Origin: Limnohabitans sp. 2KL-51
Lineage (GTDB): Bacteria; Pseudomonadota; Gammaproteobacteria; Burkholderiales; Burkholderiaceae_C
DNA length: 64,000 bases
Assembly: GCF_003063645.1 (NCBI RefSeq)
Contig: NZ_NESJ01000003.1
Coordinates: 186,001 to 250,000 of the forward strand
Reading direction: 5' to 3'
Part shown: positions 1 through 9,900 of the stretch, one piece after another
How the letters are laid out: each line of letters starts with the position of its first letter
Numbering within the stretch: position 1 is the stretch's first letter
The notes under the pieces: generated by a model
Database searches by the model: none
What the model was told of the DNA's origin: nothing
The model's input: only the letters and a program-made list of their open reading frames with translations
Program-made: the position numbers and the translations under genes

Positions 1-35
1 TCAAAGTCCACTTCGGACACGGCTGGTTGATCTGA
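1..35 (+). CDS. 3' end of an upstream gene, possibly tctB (partial)
   Basis: An open frame enters from the left edge and stops with TGA at 33-35, giving the tail KVHFGHGWLI. It ends 2 bases before the ATG of tctA, so the two are almost certainly co-transcribed. In tripartite tricarboxylate transporter operons the gene just before tctA is usually tctB, the small membrane subunit, hence the guess. Ten residues are too few to prove the family. Confidence 0.4.
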   Translation, partial: KVHFGHGWLI

Positions 36-37
36 GC

Positions 38-1531
38 ATGGAATTTTTTGAAAGCTTGTCGCAGGGTTTTGCGGCGCTAGGCACCTGGCCAATCGTGCTG
101 TCCCTGTTGATGGGCTCGGCCCTGGGCATTGTGGTGGGCGTGCTGCCCGGTGTAGGGCCGGGTGTGACGATTGCCGTGCTGCTGCCCTTCACTTACGGCA
201 TGACACCGCTGGCGGGCATTTCCTTGCTGTTGGGGGTGTACTGCGGGGCCTTTTACGGCGGCGCGGTCACCTCCATCCTGATTCGTACACCGGGCGAAGC
301 CTCGTCCATCATGACCATGTTTGATGGTTACCCCATGGCCAAGAACGGTCAAGCGCAAAGGGCTTTGTCATTGGCCTTCATGTCGGCTTTCATTGGCGGG
401 ATCGTGAGCGCCTTGCTGCTCGGCCTGGCGGCCCGACCGCTGGCGGGTTTTGCGGCCAAATTTGGTGCACCAGAAACCGTGATGGCCATCTTGCTGGCCA
501 GCCTGTGTGTGGGTAAAGCCTATCACCGCCAGTTTGCCTCGGCCATGATGATGATGTGCCTGGGCTTTTTCCTGGCCACCGTGGGCATCGACCCCAACTC
601 CAACGAACAGCGCTACACCCTGGGAATCCCCGCCTTGCTCAGCGGCATCCCGCTGGTGCCGGTGGCGGTGGGCATGTTCGGCATGGCGCAGGCTTTGGTC
701 ATGGTCAGCTCACCCGTGCCCAAGTTTGACTCGTCCCTGATTGGCCGTGCTGGCGTGTCTTGGCGGGCCTTTTTAGAGCCCTTCAAATACCCCAAAACTT
801 TGGGCAAAGGCTTGTTTCTGGGCTCGGCCATTGGTGTCTTGCCCGCTGTGGGTGCGGCCCTGTCCACCTCGCTGGCTTACTTTTGGGCACAACGCGGTGC
901 CAAAGACCCGACGCCCTTTGGCGAAGGCAACCCTGAGGGCATTGTGGCCGCCGAGAGTGCCAACAACTCCAACTCGGGCGGCGCCATGATCACGGTGCTG
1001 ACACTGGGCATTCCGGGCGACGCCATCACCGCCATCATCATGGGCGTGTTTGTGGTGCACGGCATCGTGCCCGGCCCATCGCTGTTCATGGACCGCCCCG
1101 AAATCATCAACGGCGTGCTGTCGGCCTTGCTGGTCATCAACGTGGTCATCCTGATTTTGCTCGTGGTGTGCGTCAAACCCCTGGCCCGTCTGGCTTATGT
1201 GAACCCGCGCATCCTGGGCCTGGCCATTTTGGCGCTGTGCTTTGTGGGGGCCTATTCGGCAGCCAACTCCATGTATTTCGTGCTGATTGCCACGGTGTTC
1301 GGCGTCTTCGGACTGGTCTGTGCGCGGGCCAATATCCCGACCATTCCGCTGATTTTGGGCATGGTCATGGGCGACACGCTGGAGTCGACTTTGCGCCAGA
1401 CGCTGGGCCGCAGCGACGGCTCCTTGATGCCCTTCATCGAACGCCCGATCTCGGCGAGCATCCTGGCCGTCATGGTTCTGATGTTGGTCTGGCCCTGGTT
1501 GTCCCGACTCGTCTCTTCCCGCAAAGCCTGA
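38..1531 (+). CDS. tctA: Tripartite tricarboxylate transporter, large permease subunit TctA
   Basis: This 497-residue polytopic inner-membrane protein is the usual TctA length. The family's signature glycine/proline stretch appears near residues 37-54 (PGVGPGVTIAVLLPFTYG) and again in the second half near 305-333 (NNSNSGGAMITVLTLGIPGD), matching the internal repeat of TctA. It forms the channel of a proton- or sodium-driven uptake system with TctB and a periplasmic TctC/Bug binding protein. The upstream partner is cut by the window edge. The next gene, an HDAC-like amidohydrolase, starts 6 bases downstream, so transport and deacetylation may be coupled. Substrate cannot be read from the sequence. 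Confidence 0.93.
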   Translation: MEFFESLSQGFAALGTWPIVLSLLMGSALGIVVGVLPGVGPGVTIAVLLPFTYGMTPLAGISLLLGVYCGAFYGGAVTSILIRTPGEASSIMTMFDGYPMAKNGQAQRALSLAFMSAFIGGIVSALLLGLAARPLAGFAAKFGAPETVMAILLASLCVGKAYHRQFASAMMMMCLGFFLATVGIDPNSNEQRYTLGIPALLSGIPLVPVAVGMFGMAQALVMVSSPVPKFDSSLIGRAGVSWRAFLEPFKYPKTLGKGLFLGSAIGVLPAVGAALSTSLAYFWAQRGAKDPTPFGEGNPEGIVAAESANNSNSGGAMITVLTLGIPGDAITAIIMGVFVVHGIVPGPSLFMDRPEIINGVLSALLVINVVILILLVVCVKPLARLAYVNPRILGLAILALCFVGAYSAANSMYFVLIATVFGVFGLVCARANIPTIPLILGMVMGDTLESTLRQTLGRSDGSLMPFIERPISASILAVMVLMLVWPWLSRLVSSRKA

Positions 1532-1537
1532 CCCCTC

Positions 1538-2662
1538 ATGTCCTCACCCACCGCTTACATCACCGATGAAATCTGCTTTTGGCATGACCCGGGCAACTAC
1601 GCCCTGATGCTCAAGCCCGGTGGCTTTGTCGAGCCCTACAACCGCCACATCGAAAACGCCGACCCCAAGCGGCGTCTGCACAACCTGATCCAGCAATCGG
1701 GCCTGGTGCACGATCTGAAGGTCATCCCGGCACGCGACGCGCTGGTGCACGAACTCACCCGCCTGCACAGTGCCAGCTACGTGGCCAAGGTGGAGCAAAT
1801 CGCCCTGGCCGGTGGTGGCGACACCGGCATTGGCGCACCCATCTCGTCCAACGGCTGGGCCGCCGCCCGCCGCTCGGCCGGTTGCGCGCTCACCGCCGTG
1901 GACGCTGTCATGCAGGGCCAGGCCCAGACCGCCTACGCCCTGACCCGACCGCCAGGCCACCATGCCGAACCCGAACAAGGCATGGGCTTTTGCGTGTTTG
2001 CCAATGCGGCGCTGGCCGCCGCCCACGCCATCGAGGTGCATGGGCTCAAGCGCGTGGCCATCGTGGACTGGGACGTGCATTTTGGCAACGGCACGCAAAA
2101 GTGTTTTGAGCAACGCAGCGATGTGCTGACGATTTCGGTGCACCAGCAAGCGGGCTATCTGTTCGTCAAGGGAGAGGCTGACGAACTGGGCCAAGGCGCG
2201 GGTGCGGGTTACAACATCAACATCCCCCTTCCCCCGGGATGTGGCTTCGGGGCTTATCGCGATTCATTTGAAAAAGTCATCCTCCCGGCTCTGGACGCCT
2301 ACCAGCCCGAATTGATCATCGTGGCCTGCGGCTATGACGCCGGGCGCTTTGATCCCCTGGGCCGCATGATGCTCGACGGCGTGGCCTTTCGCTGGATGAC
2401 CGATGTCGTGCTGGACATGGCCCGCAAGCACGCCCAAGGCCGCGTGGTCATGACGCACGAAGGCGGTTACTGCCCGGTCTCGGTGCCGTTTTGGGGCATG
2501 TCGGTGCTGGAACAGATGACCGGTTTGAAGACCGAAGTGGTCTGCCCCTTCACCGGGCAACACGACCAGATGCCCGCGCAGAAACTACAAAGCGAACAGG
2601 CCCGTCTGGTGCAGTCACTGGCCGGGTATTTTGAGGACATCCGGCAAAAACACTGGGCTTGA
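1538..2662 (+). CDS. Histone-deacetylase-like amidohydrolase (class II HDAC family)
   Basis: The 374-residue zinc hydrolase has all HDAC core elements: RPPGHHAEPE with the paired catalytic histidines H141/H142, the zinc ligands D179 and H181 in VDWDVHFGNGT, and the third ligand D267 in CGYDAGRFDPLG. The family removes acetyl groups from lysine- or polyamine-like substrates. Length and motifs resemble bacterial HDAHs such as the Alcaligenes/Bordetella enzyme. In this family DVHHGNGT is common; here the second His is Phe (DVHFGNGT). The gene follows tctA at 6 bases, so it probably belongs to the same operon and may act on the imported compound. The real substrate is unknown. Confidence 0.88.
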   Translation: MSSPTAYITDEICFWHDPGNYALMLKPGGFVEPYNRHIENADPKRRLHNLIQQSGLVHDLKVIPARDALVHELTRLHSASYVAKVEQIALAGGGDTGIGAPISSNGWAAARRSAGCALTAVDAVMQGQAQTAYALTRPPGHHAEPEQGMGFCVFANAALAAAHAIEVHGLKRVAIVDWDVHFGNGTQKCFEQRSDVLTISVHQQAGYLFVKGEADELGQGAGAGYNINIPLPPGCGFGAYRDSFEKVILPALDAYQPELIIVACGYDAGRFDPLGRMMLDGVAFRWMTDVVLDMARKHAQGRVVMTHEGGYCPVSVPFWGMSVLEQMTGLKTEVVCPFTGQHDQMPAQKLQSEQARLVQSLAGYFEDIRQKHWA

Positions 2663-2712
2663 GCGGGCGTTCCGCTGTCGCCAAGCGGCCGGGCCTGTCT
2701 GCAGCCCAAGCC

Positions 2713-4134
2713 TCAGCTACCCGCCACTTTCATGCGGTTGACCAAGATGGAGCCGGTGGATTTGGCCCCCATGTTGTAGGTGTCAGCGCCCACGGCTTCG
2801 ATGCCCATGAGCATGTCTTTGAGGTTGCCCGCGATGGTGATCTCGTGCACCGGGTAGGCGATCTGGCCGTTCTCGACCCAAAAACCACTGGCCCCGCGTG
2901 AGTAGTCACCCGTGACGTAGTTCACGCCTTGACCCATCAACTCCGTCACAAACAGGCCCGTGCCCAGCTTTTGGATCATGGTGTCCAGATCGTCGGTGGA
3001 CTGCGTCAGACGCGAAGTCAACGCCAGGTTGTGCGAACCACCCGAGTTGCCGGTGGTCTTCATGCCCAGTTTGCGGGCCGAATAACTGGAGAGGAAGTAA
3101 CCCTCCACCTGTCCGCCTTTGACCACTTTGCGGCGCACCGAGCGCACGCCTTCATCGTCAAAAGGTGAGCTGCCTTTGCCGCGCAGCACAAACGGGTCTT
3201 CTTCGATGTCGATGTGCTTGGGGAACACCTTTTTGCCCAACGAGTCCAGCAAAAAGCTGCTCTTGCGGTACAGCGCCCCGCCACTGACGGCCTGCACAAA
3301 ACCACCCAACAAGCCCGCCGCTACTGGTGACTCGAACAACACGGGGCACTCAGTGGTGGCGATCTTTCGTGCCCCCAGGCGCGACAAGGCCCGTTCGGCG
3401 GCGTAGCGGCCCACGGCCTCAACCGAAGACAATTCATCGGCTGAGCGCATCGAGGTGTACCACGCGTCACGCTGCATTTCGGCGTTGCGCCCCGGCAGCT
3501 TGGCAATCGGTGCCACCGAAACACTGTGGCGCGAGCTGGCATAACCACCCCTGAAACCGTGGGTGTGGGCGCTGAAGAAATGGCTTTGTTGCGCCGACAC
3601 AGCTGCGCCATCGCTGTTGGTGATGCGGCGGCTGGTTTTCAGCGCGGCAGCTTCGCATTGCAAGGCGATGCGGGCAGCTTCTTCGCTGTTGATGGACCAA
3701 GGGTGAAACAGGTCCAGGTCGCGGTGGTGGGTTTCGATGTCAGCCGCATCCGGCAAACCGGCCGTGGGGTCTTCGGCGGTGAAGCGGGCGATGTCGAAAG
3801 CGGCCTGCACGGTGCGCTCGATCGCGGCTTTGGAAAAATCCGAGGTGCTGGCATTGCCCCGGCGGTGGTCCACATACACCGTCACGCCCAGTGACTTGTC
3901 GCGGTTGCGCTCCACGTTTTCCAGCTCACCCTTACGCACGCTGACCGACAGCCCGCAGCCCTCAGAAGCTTCGGCACCGGCATTGGTGGCCCCGAGTTTT
4001 TTGGCATGGTGCAGGGCGATGTCGACCAGCCCTTCAAAATGGTCACGCGAGTAGCTGAAGCCGTCATGGGCGTGCGCATGTGCGGCGGTGTCAGGGGCAG
4101 TTTTTTTCACGGGGCTTTTCACAGAAATTTTCAC
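2713..4134 (-). CDS. pmbA: PmbA/TldE, TldD-partner metalloprotease subunit
   Basis: The product belongs to the TldD/PmbA family, which processes modified peptides and unfolded proteins as a TldD-PmbA heterodimer. The PmbA type is indicated by the C-terminal block (GDYSRGASGFWVENG, then the ITIAGNL stretch) and by no HExxxH zinc motif, which resides in TldD. The frame stays open to 4254, but that start would lie inside the divergent darP gene. GTG codons at 4134, 4122 and 4110 are more credible; I chose 4134, giving about 473 residues, slightly longer than usual. tldD is not in the window. Its stop faces the HDAC-like gene's stop 50 bases away. Confidence 0.88.
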   Translation of the reverse strand: MKISVKSPVKKTAPDTAAHAHAHDGFSYSRDHFEGLVDIALHHAKKLGATNAGAEASEGCGLSVSVRKGELENVERNRDKSLGVTVYVDHRRGNASTSDFSKAAIERTVQAAFDIARFTAEDPTAGLPDAADIETHHRDLDLFHPWSINSEEAARIALQCEAAALKTSRRITNSDGAAVSAQQSHFFSAHTHGFRGGYASSRHSVSVAPIAKLPGRNAEMQRDAWYTSMRSADELSSVEAVGRYAAERALSRLGARKIATTECPVLFESPVAAGLLGGFVQAVSGGALYRKSSFLLDSLGKKVFPKHIDIEEDPFVLRGKGSSPFDDEGVRSVRRKVVKGGQVEGYFLSSYSARKLGMKTTGNSGGSHNLALTSRLTQSTDDLDTMIQKLGTGLFVTELMGQGVNYVTGDYSRGASGFWVENGQIAYPVHEITIAGNLKDMLMGIEAVGADTYNMGAKSTGSILVNRMKVAGS

Positions 4135-4237
4135 GAAGAAGGTCTCGAAAAAAATGGCGGGCACCAGGCCCGCAGTGGCCGCTATGATACTTGCCACCCA
4201 GCCCCAGCGCTGCATCTGAAAACGAGTTCCCCCCTTC

Positions 4238-4897
4238 ATGTCCCGTAAACCCACAAAAGGCTATTTCGTCCGCGGTCAGTTTGTTGCCGAAGGCAGCGAG
4301 TTGGACCTGGAGTTCAAGCGCGAACTCAAATTCGGACTGGAAGGCCCCAGCCGCACCGAACTCAAACGCGAAAGCACCGAACTGCAAGAACTGGGCACCC
4401 AACTGCTGACCCTGCGCCGCGACCTGATGGAGGGCCTGGCCCTGCCCGACAAACTCGTCGATGGCCTGGCCGAAGCCAAACGCATCACCAACTTTGAGGG
4501 AAAGCGCCGCCAGATGCAATTCATCGGCAAGCAAATGCGCCTGCTCAGCCCCGAAACTCTGCAAGCTGTGCGCGAAGCCCTCGACATTCAGCGCTTAGGC
4601 AGCGCCAAAGACACACAAGCCTTGCACCTGGCCGAAGCCTGGCGCGACCGCCTGATCGCCGACGATGCCGCCGTGGGCGAATGGATCGAACACCACCCAC
4701 AAACCGACATCCAGCAGCTGCGCGCGCTGGTGCGCCAGGCCCGCAAGGACGCCGTGCCTGTGACGAATGCGGCCGTGTCGCAAGGCCTGGCCCCTCGCCA
4801 AGGCCGTGCTTACCGCGAGCTGTTCAAGCTGGTGCGCAGCGTGCTCACAGGCGGCGAAAGTGACAACACCCCCGACGAGGACTCCGAAGATGAGTGA
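4238..4897 (+). CDS. darP: DarP (YjgA), 50S ribosome biogenesis factor
   Basis: The 219-residue, highly charged helical protein belongs to the DUF615/YjgA family, now called DarP, which associates with late 50S assembly intermediates. Visible family features are the N-terminal MSRKPTKGYFVRGQF segment (longer than in enterobacteria), the central FEGKRRQMQFIGKQMR block near residues 88-103, and a C-terminal QGRAYRELFKLVR stretch. It is divergent from pmbA and overlaps the start of mog by 8 bases, so darP and mog form a translationally coupled pair. A possible -10 (TATGAT) lies at 4183-4188 without a good -35. Confidence 0.92.
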   Translation: MSRKPTKGYFVRGQFVAEGSELDLEFKRELKFGLEGPSRTELKRESTELQELGTQLLTLRRDLMEGLALPDKLVDGLAEAKRITNFEGKRRQMQFIGKQMRLLSPETLQAVREALDIQRLGSAKDTQALHLAEAWRDRLIADDAAVGEWIEHHPQTDIQQLRALVRQARKDAVPVTNAAVSQGLAPRQGRAYRELFKLVRSVLTGGESDNTPDEDSEDE

Positions 4898-5486
4898 ATC
4901 CCATTTTGATCCGGTCAAAATCGGCATCGTGTCCATCAGCGACCGTGCCAGCACAGGCGTTTACGAAGACAAAGGACTGCCTGCGCTGCAAGAGTGGCTC
5001 ACGAAAGCCCTGCACAACCCCATCAGCTTCGAGCCGCGCCTGATCCCCGACGAAAAAGACCGCATCAGCGCCACCTTGATCGAGTTGGTCGATGCCGGTT
5101 GCAGCCTGGTGCTGACCACCGGCGGCACCGGCCCCGCCCTGCGCGACGTGACCCCCGAGGCCACGCTGGCCGTGGCCGACAAGGAAATGCCCGGTTTTGG
5201 CGAGCAAATGCGACAAATCAGCTTGAAATTTGTGCCCACCGCCATTCTTTCGCGTCAGGTTGCGGTGATCCGGGGCCAAAGCCTGATCATCAACCTGCCC
5301 GGCCAGCCCAAATCGATTGCCGAGACACTCGAAGGCCTGAAAGACGCCAACGGCAAAGCCGTGGTGCACGGCATTTTTGCGGCCGTGCCTTATTGCGTGG
5401 ACTTGATCGGCGGTCCTTACATGGAAACCAAGGGCGAGGTGTGTAAGGCGTTCAGGCCCAAAACCGCGATCCGCCCAGCCCGTTGA
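4890..5486 (+). CDS. mog: Molybdopterin adenylyltransferase Mog
   Basis: The enzyme adenylylates molybdopterin before molybdate insertion during molybdenum cofactor biosynthesis in the cytosol. The start ATG (4890) overlaps the darP stop by 8 bases and gives 198 residues, the normal Mog length. Diagnostic elements are the N-terminal KIGIVSISDRASTGVYEDKG, the loop TTGGTGPALRDVTPEAT near residues 72-88 that contacts the pterin phosphate, and LPGQPKSIAETL in the C-terminal third. The frame continues upstream inside darP, but that extension has no Mog-like sequence. Its stop faces ispF's stop 25 bases away. Confidence 0.94.
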   Translation: MSESHFDPVKIGIVSISDRASTGVYEDKGLPALQEWLTKALHNPISFEPRLIPDEKDRISATLIELVDAGCSLVLTTGGTGPALRDVTPEATLAVADKEMPGFGEQMRQISLKFVPTAILSRQVAVIRGQSLIINLPGQPKSIAETLEGLKDANGKAVVHGIFAAVPYCVDLIGGPYMETKGEVCKAFRPKTAIRPAR

Positions 5487-5511
5487 ACACGGGCCCCGGC
5501 TCACAGCGCCA

Positions 5512-5994
5512 TCAAGAAGGCTTGTGCAGCAAGGCCACGGCACGGGCCTCCATGCTTTGGCCCATGCCCACAGGCCCCAGCTTTTCCGCCGTTTTGGCCT
5601 TCACGTTCACCTGATCCAACGCCACACCCAAAGCCTGGGCCACGCCCGCGTTGATGGCCGCCATGTGCGGGGCCAGTTTGGGGGCCTGGGCCACAATGGT
5701 GCTGTCCACATTCACCAGCTCCCAGCCATGGGCACGCACGCGGCGCATGGCTTCTTGCAACAAAACTGAAGAATTTGCGCCCTTGAACTGCGCATCCGTG
5801 TCAGGAAAGTGCCGACCAATGTCGCCCAGGCCCGCTGCGCCCAGCACCGCATCGGTGATGGCATGCAGCAGCACATCGGCGTCTGAATGGCCCAGCAGGC
5901 CTGCGCTGTGGGCGATCTCCACCCCGCCCAAAATCAGCTTTCGTCCGGGCACCAGGGCGTGCACGTCCCAGCCTTCGCCGATGCGGATGTTCAT
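5512..5994 (-). CDS. ispF: 2-C-methyl-D-erythritol 2,4-cyclodiphosphate synthase IspF
   Basis: IspF is the fifth MEP-pathway step, cyclising CDP-methylerythritol 2-phosphate to the cyclodiphosphate for isoprenoid synthesis. The ATG at 5994 gives 160 residues, typical for this trimeric enzyme. Metal-binding residues are visible in [15 protein letters not shown] (Asp and His near residues 9-11) and [18 protein letters not shown] (His near 43), with the conserved tail [19 protein letters not shown]. Its start overlaps the ispD stop in an ATGA arrangement, showing coupling of the two pathway genes. The frame extends upstream within ispD but lacks family similarity. Confidence 0.96.
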   Translation of the reverse strand: MNIRIGEGWDVHALVPGRKLILGGVEIAHSAGLLGHSDADVLLHAITDAVLGAAGLGDIGRHFPDTDAQFKGANSSVLLQEAMRRVRAHGWELVNVDSTIVAQAPKLAPHMAAINAGVAQALGVALDQVNVKAKTAEKLGPVGMGQSMEARAVALLHKPS

Positions 5995-6716
5995 GTTCTG
6001 CCTTTCAAAACCGCCTCGGCAAACGCAAAGTCGGCCGGGTAAGTGACTTTCAAATTTTGCGCCGAGCCGGGCACCAGACGCGGTGACAAGCCCAGGCGCT
6101 CCATGGCGCTCGACTCGTCGGTGATGCCCGCAAAACCTGTGGCCGCCGCGTCTGCCAAAGCGGCATGCAAAGCCCCCAGGCGGAACATCTGCGGGGTTTG
6201 GGCCAACCATTTGTCTTCGCGCGGCACGGTGCTGGCCACGCGGGCCGTACCGCCGTCCAGCGTGTGTGACTTCAAGGTGTCGGGCAGCGGCAAGGCCAGC
6301 AAGCCACCCACCGGGTCATCCCGGCAGGCCTCCACCAAGTCGGACACCGCCTCGGGCGTGATCAGGCAACGCGCTGCGTCGTGCACCAGCACCCAATCAT
6401 CGGCCGCAACACCCGCGTGCAACATGGCGCTCAGGCCATTGAACACGCTCTTGGCGCGGGTTGCGCCACCACAAGCCTCACGTCTGAAGTGCGCAGGCCA
6501 CGCCTCTTGGGGCCAAGCAAAACTGTCGCCCGGCGACAGGATCACCCAGCCGCTGGCCAGTTGCGGCACGCGCGCAAGCGCCTGCAGGGTGTGCATGACC
6601 ATGGGCTGGCCCGCCACAGTTTGGTACTGCTTGGGTTGTGCCGTGCCTGCGCGGCTGCCCGTGCCGGCGCAGGGCACCAGGGCATGGAAACGGGGGGTGT
6701 CTGGGGTGATCGACAT
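5991..6716 (-). CDS. ispD: 2-C-methyl-D-erythritol 4-phosphate cytidylyltransferase IspD
   Basis: IspD transfers CMP from CTP to methylerythritol 4-phosphate, the third MEP-pathway step. Starting at the ATG at 6716 the protein is 241 residues. It has the nucleotide-binding glycine-rich loop [19 protein letters not shown] near residues 12-30 (commonly PAAGxGxR...PKQY) and [14 protein letters not shown] for the CTP/metal site. The Cys in place of the usual Ala in PAAG is a mild oddity. The open frame reaches 6839, but that extension passes through a REP-like inverted repeat and is not coding in character. It is coupled to ispF by a 4-base overlap. Confidence 0.95.
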   Translation of the reverse strand: MSITPDTPRFHALVPCAGTGSRAGTAQPKQYQTVAGQPMVMHTLQALARVPQLASGWVILSPGDSFAWPQEAWPAHFRREACGGATRAKSVFNGLSAMLHAGVAADDWVLVHDAARCLITPEAVSDLVEACRDDPVGGLLALPLPDTLKSHTLDGGTARVASTVPREDKWLAQTPQMFRLGALHAALADAAATGFAGITDESSAMERLGLSPRLVPGSAQNLKVTYPADFAFAEAVLKGRT

Positions 6717-6727
6717 GGTTTTGGATT

Positions 6728-6802
6728 GTAGGTCGGCGGCTTCAGCCCCGACACGGGCTGATGGCGCGCAAACATTTGTCGAGGCTGAAGCCGTCGACCT
6801 AC
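6728..6802. repeat. REP-like inverted doublet
   Basis: Two 20-bp arms face each other: GTAGGTCGGCGGCTTCAGCC at 6728-6747 and its inverse at 6783-6802, with one mismatch across 20 positions. Each arm can also fold on itself (GTCGG...CCGAC on the left, GTCGA...TCGAC on the right). Such paired small hairpins between genes are the usual form of REP/BIME elements in proteobacteria. The doublet sits between the divergently transcribed ispD and mfd. No REP-associated transposase is in the window. Confidence 0.7.
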
Positions 6803-6944
6803 TGAACAGTGTGGTTGACGTCACCCGACCAATGGGCAAACAGCCCTAAACCTCTAAAATCAGGCCAATTCGATCATTTCCTCACCCCCCTCCTTCCCGG
6901 CGGGGGGTATTTTGCTTTTTTACTCGCCTTTGCCCTTAGCCACC

Positions 6945-9900
6945 ATGCAACTCCCCAGCCTGATCACCGGCAAACGTTTCACCCTGCCCCGCCCTGTCGG
7001 ATCGGCCGATGCCGTGCTGCTGGCCCAGTTGGCCGAGCGCGAAAAAAAGGTGGGCAAGCTCACCGCCATCATCACCAGCGACGCGGCCGACGCCCAGCGA
7101 CTGATGGAGGAGCTGGTGTTTTTTACACCCGGTCTGCGCTGTGTGATGTTCCCCGACTGGGAAACCCTGCCCTACGACACCTTTTCGCCGCACCAAGACC
7201 TGATCAGCGAGCGCCTAGCCACACTTTGGCGCATCAAACAGCGCAACCACCCCGAAAGCGCTGACGTGGTGCTGGTGCCCGCCACCACCGCCCTTTACCG
7301 GTTAGCGCCGCCGTCCTTTTTGGCGGGCTACACCTTCGAGTTCAAGGTGAAGCAAAAGCTCGACGAAGCCCAGCTCAAGGCCCAGCTCACGCTGGCGGGC
7401 TACTCGCATGTGAGCCAGGTGGTCAGCCCCGGCGAATACGCGGTGCGCGGCGGCTTGATCGACCTCTTCCCCATGGGCTCGCTGGTGCCTTATCGGGTGG
7501 ATTTGTTTGATGACGAGATCGACAGCATCCGGACCTTCGACCCCGACAGCCAGCGCAGCCTCTACCCCGTGCCCGAGGTGCGCCTGCTGCCCGGGCGCGA
7601 GTTCCCGATGGACGAGGCGGCCCGAGGGCGGTTTCGTAGCCGCTGGCGCGAACTGCTCGAAGGCGACCCGACCAAAAGCCGCATTTACAAAGACATGGGC
7701 AACGGCGTGGCCACGGCGGGCATCGAGTACTACCTGCCGCTGTTTTTTGAAGAAACCGCCACGGTGTTCGACTACTTAGGCGCAGGGCAAGCCGATGCGG
7801 CCACCGTGGTGCTGCACGGCGATCTGGAGCCCGCCTTCCAGGGCTTTTGGCAAGACACCAAAGACCGCTACCGCCTGGTGCAAGGCGACCCTGAGCGGCC
7901 GGTGCTGCCGCCCGATGCGCTGTTTTTGAGCGCCGAGCAGTTCTACACCCTGACCAACGGCCACGCGCAACTGGCTTTGCGCACTGGCACCGCCGATGTG
8001 GTCGACAACACCTTGGCCCAAGCACTGCCCGAGCTGACGGTGGTGCGTGGCGCCGAAGACCCGCTGGCCCGGCTGCAAGCGCACATCCACAGCAGCAAAA
8101 CCCGCGTTCTGATCCTGGCCGAAAGCGATGGCCGCCGCGAAAGCCTGCTTGACTTCGTGCGGTCCAGCGGCCTCACGCCCCCGGTGTTCGACAGCCTTGA
8201 AGACTTCTTGACCAGCGACGAAAAAGTCGGCATGGCCACGGCAGGTTTGGTCAGCGGTTTTCATTGGTTTGAGCACGGCATTGATCTGGTCACCGAAACC
8301 GAACTCTTTGCAGCAGGCCCCACCACTCGCCGCCGCAAAAAGCAAGAACAGGTCAGCGACGTTGAAGCGCTGATCAAAGACCTGAGCGAGCTGAACGTGG
8401 GCGACCCGGTGGTGCACAGCCAACACGGCATCGGCCGCTACCGGGGCCTGGTCAACATGGACATGGGCCAGAAAAACGAGGACGGCACGCCTGCCCTGCA
8501 GGAGTTTTTGCACCTCGAATACGCAGGCGACGCCACGCTGTATGTGCCCGTGAGCCAACTGCAACTGATTGGTCGTTACACCGGCGTGAGCGCCGACGAA
8601 GCGCCGCTGCACAAGCTGGGCTCTGGCCAGTGGGAAAAAGCCAAACGCCGCGCCGCCGAACAGGTGCGCGACTCGGCCGCCGAGTTGCTCAACATTTACG
8701 CCCGCCGCGCCGCACGCGAGGGCCACCCTTTCCGCTACAGCCCGCAAGACTACGAAACCTTTGCCAACGACTTTGGCTTTGAAGAAACCGCCGACCAAAA
8801 GGCCGCCATCCACTGCGTCATTCAAGACATGATCAGCCCCCGCCCCATGGACCGCCTGGTGTGTGGCGATGTGGGTTTTGGCAAGACCGAGGTGGCGCTG
8901 CGGGCCGCCTTTGTGGCCGTCACGGGTGGCAAACAAGTGGCGATTTTGGCCCCCACCACGCTGCTGGCCGAGCAGCACTTCCAGACCCTGAAAGACCGCT
9001 TTGCCAAATGGCCCGTGAAGGTGGCCGAGGTCTCGCGCTTTCGCTCGGGCAAAGAAGTCACCGCCGCACTCAAAGGCATTGCCGACGGCACGGTGGACAT
9101 CGTGGTCGGCACCCACAAGCTGCTGAGCGAATCGACCAAGTTCCATGACCTGGGCCTGCTCATCATCGACGAAGAACACCGCTTTGGCGTGCGCCACAAA
9201 GAGGCCATGAAAGCCCTGCGCGCTGAGGTCGATGTGCTCACGCTCACGGCCACGCCCATCCCCCGCACCATGGGCATGGCGTTGGAAGGTCTGCGCGATT
9301 TGAGCGTGATCGCCACCGCGCCCCAGCGCCGTCTGGCCATCAAGACCTTTGTGCGCAACGAAGGCACGGGGGTGATCCGTGAGGCGGTGCTGCGCGAACT
9401 CAAGCGCGGCGGGCAATGCTACTTTTTGCACAACGAAGTCGATACGATTGAAAACCGTCGCCAAAAGCTCGAAGAAATCCTGCCCGAAGCCCGCATCGCT
9501 GTGGCCCACGGCCAGATGCCCGAGCGCGAACTCGAACGCGTCATGCGCGACTTTGTGGCCCAGCGTTACAACATCTTGCTGTGCTCGACCATCATCGAGA
9601 CCGGCATCGACGTGCCCACGGCCAACACCATCGTGATTTCTCGCGCCGACAAATTCGGCCTGGCCCAGCTGCACCAGCTGCGCGGACGGGTGGGCCGCTC
9701 ACACCACCAAGCCTATGCGTATTTGATGGTGCCCGAGATCGACGGCCTGACCAAACAAGCCGCCCAACGGCTCGACGCCATCCAGCAAATGGAAGAACTG
9801 GGCAGCGGCTTTTATCTGGCCATGCACGACCTGGAAATTCGCGGCGCAGGCGAGGTCCTGGGCGAAAACCAAAGCGGCAACATGCTCGAAGTGGGCTTTC

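Noticed and set aside
6912..6944. Upstream TTG start for mfd
   Set aside because: Adds 11 residues without family support; ATG at 6945 gives the normal Mfd N-terminus.
7776..9674. Long antisense frame of 632 codons within mfd
   Set aside because: A frame mirroring a GC-rich coding gene; its translation has no domain and is dominated by His, Gln and Gly, as shadow frames are.
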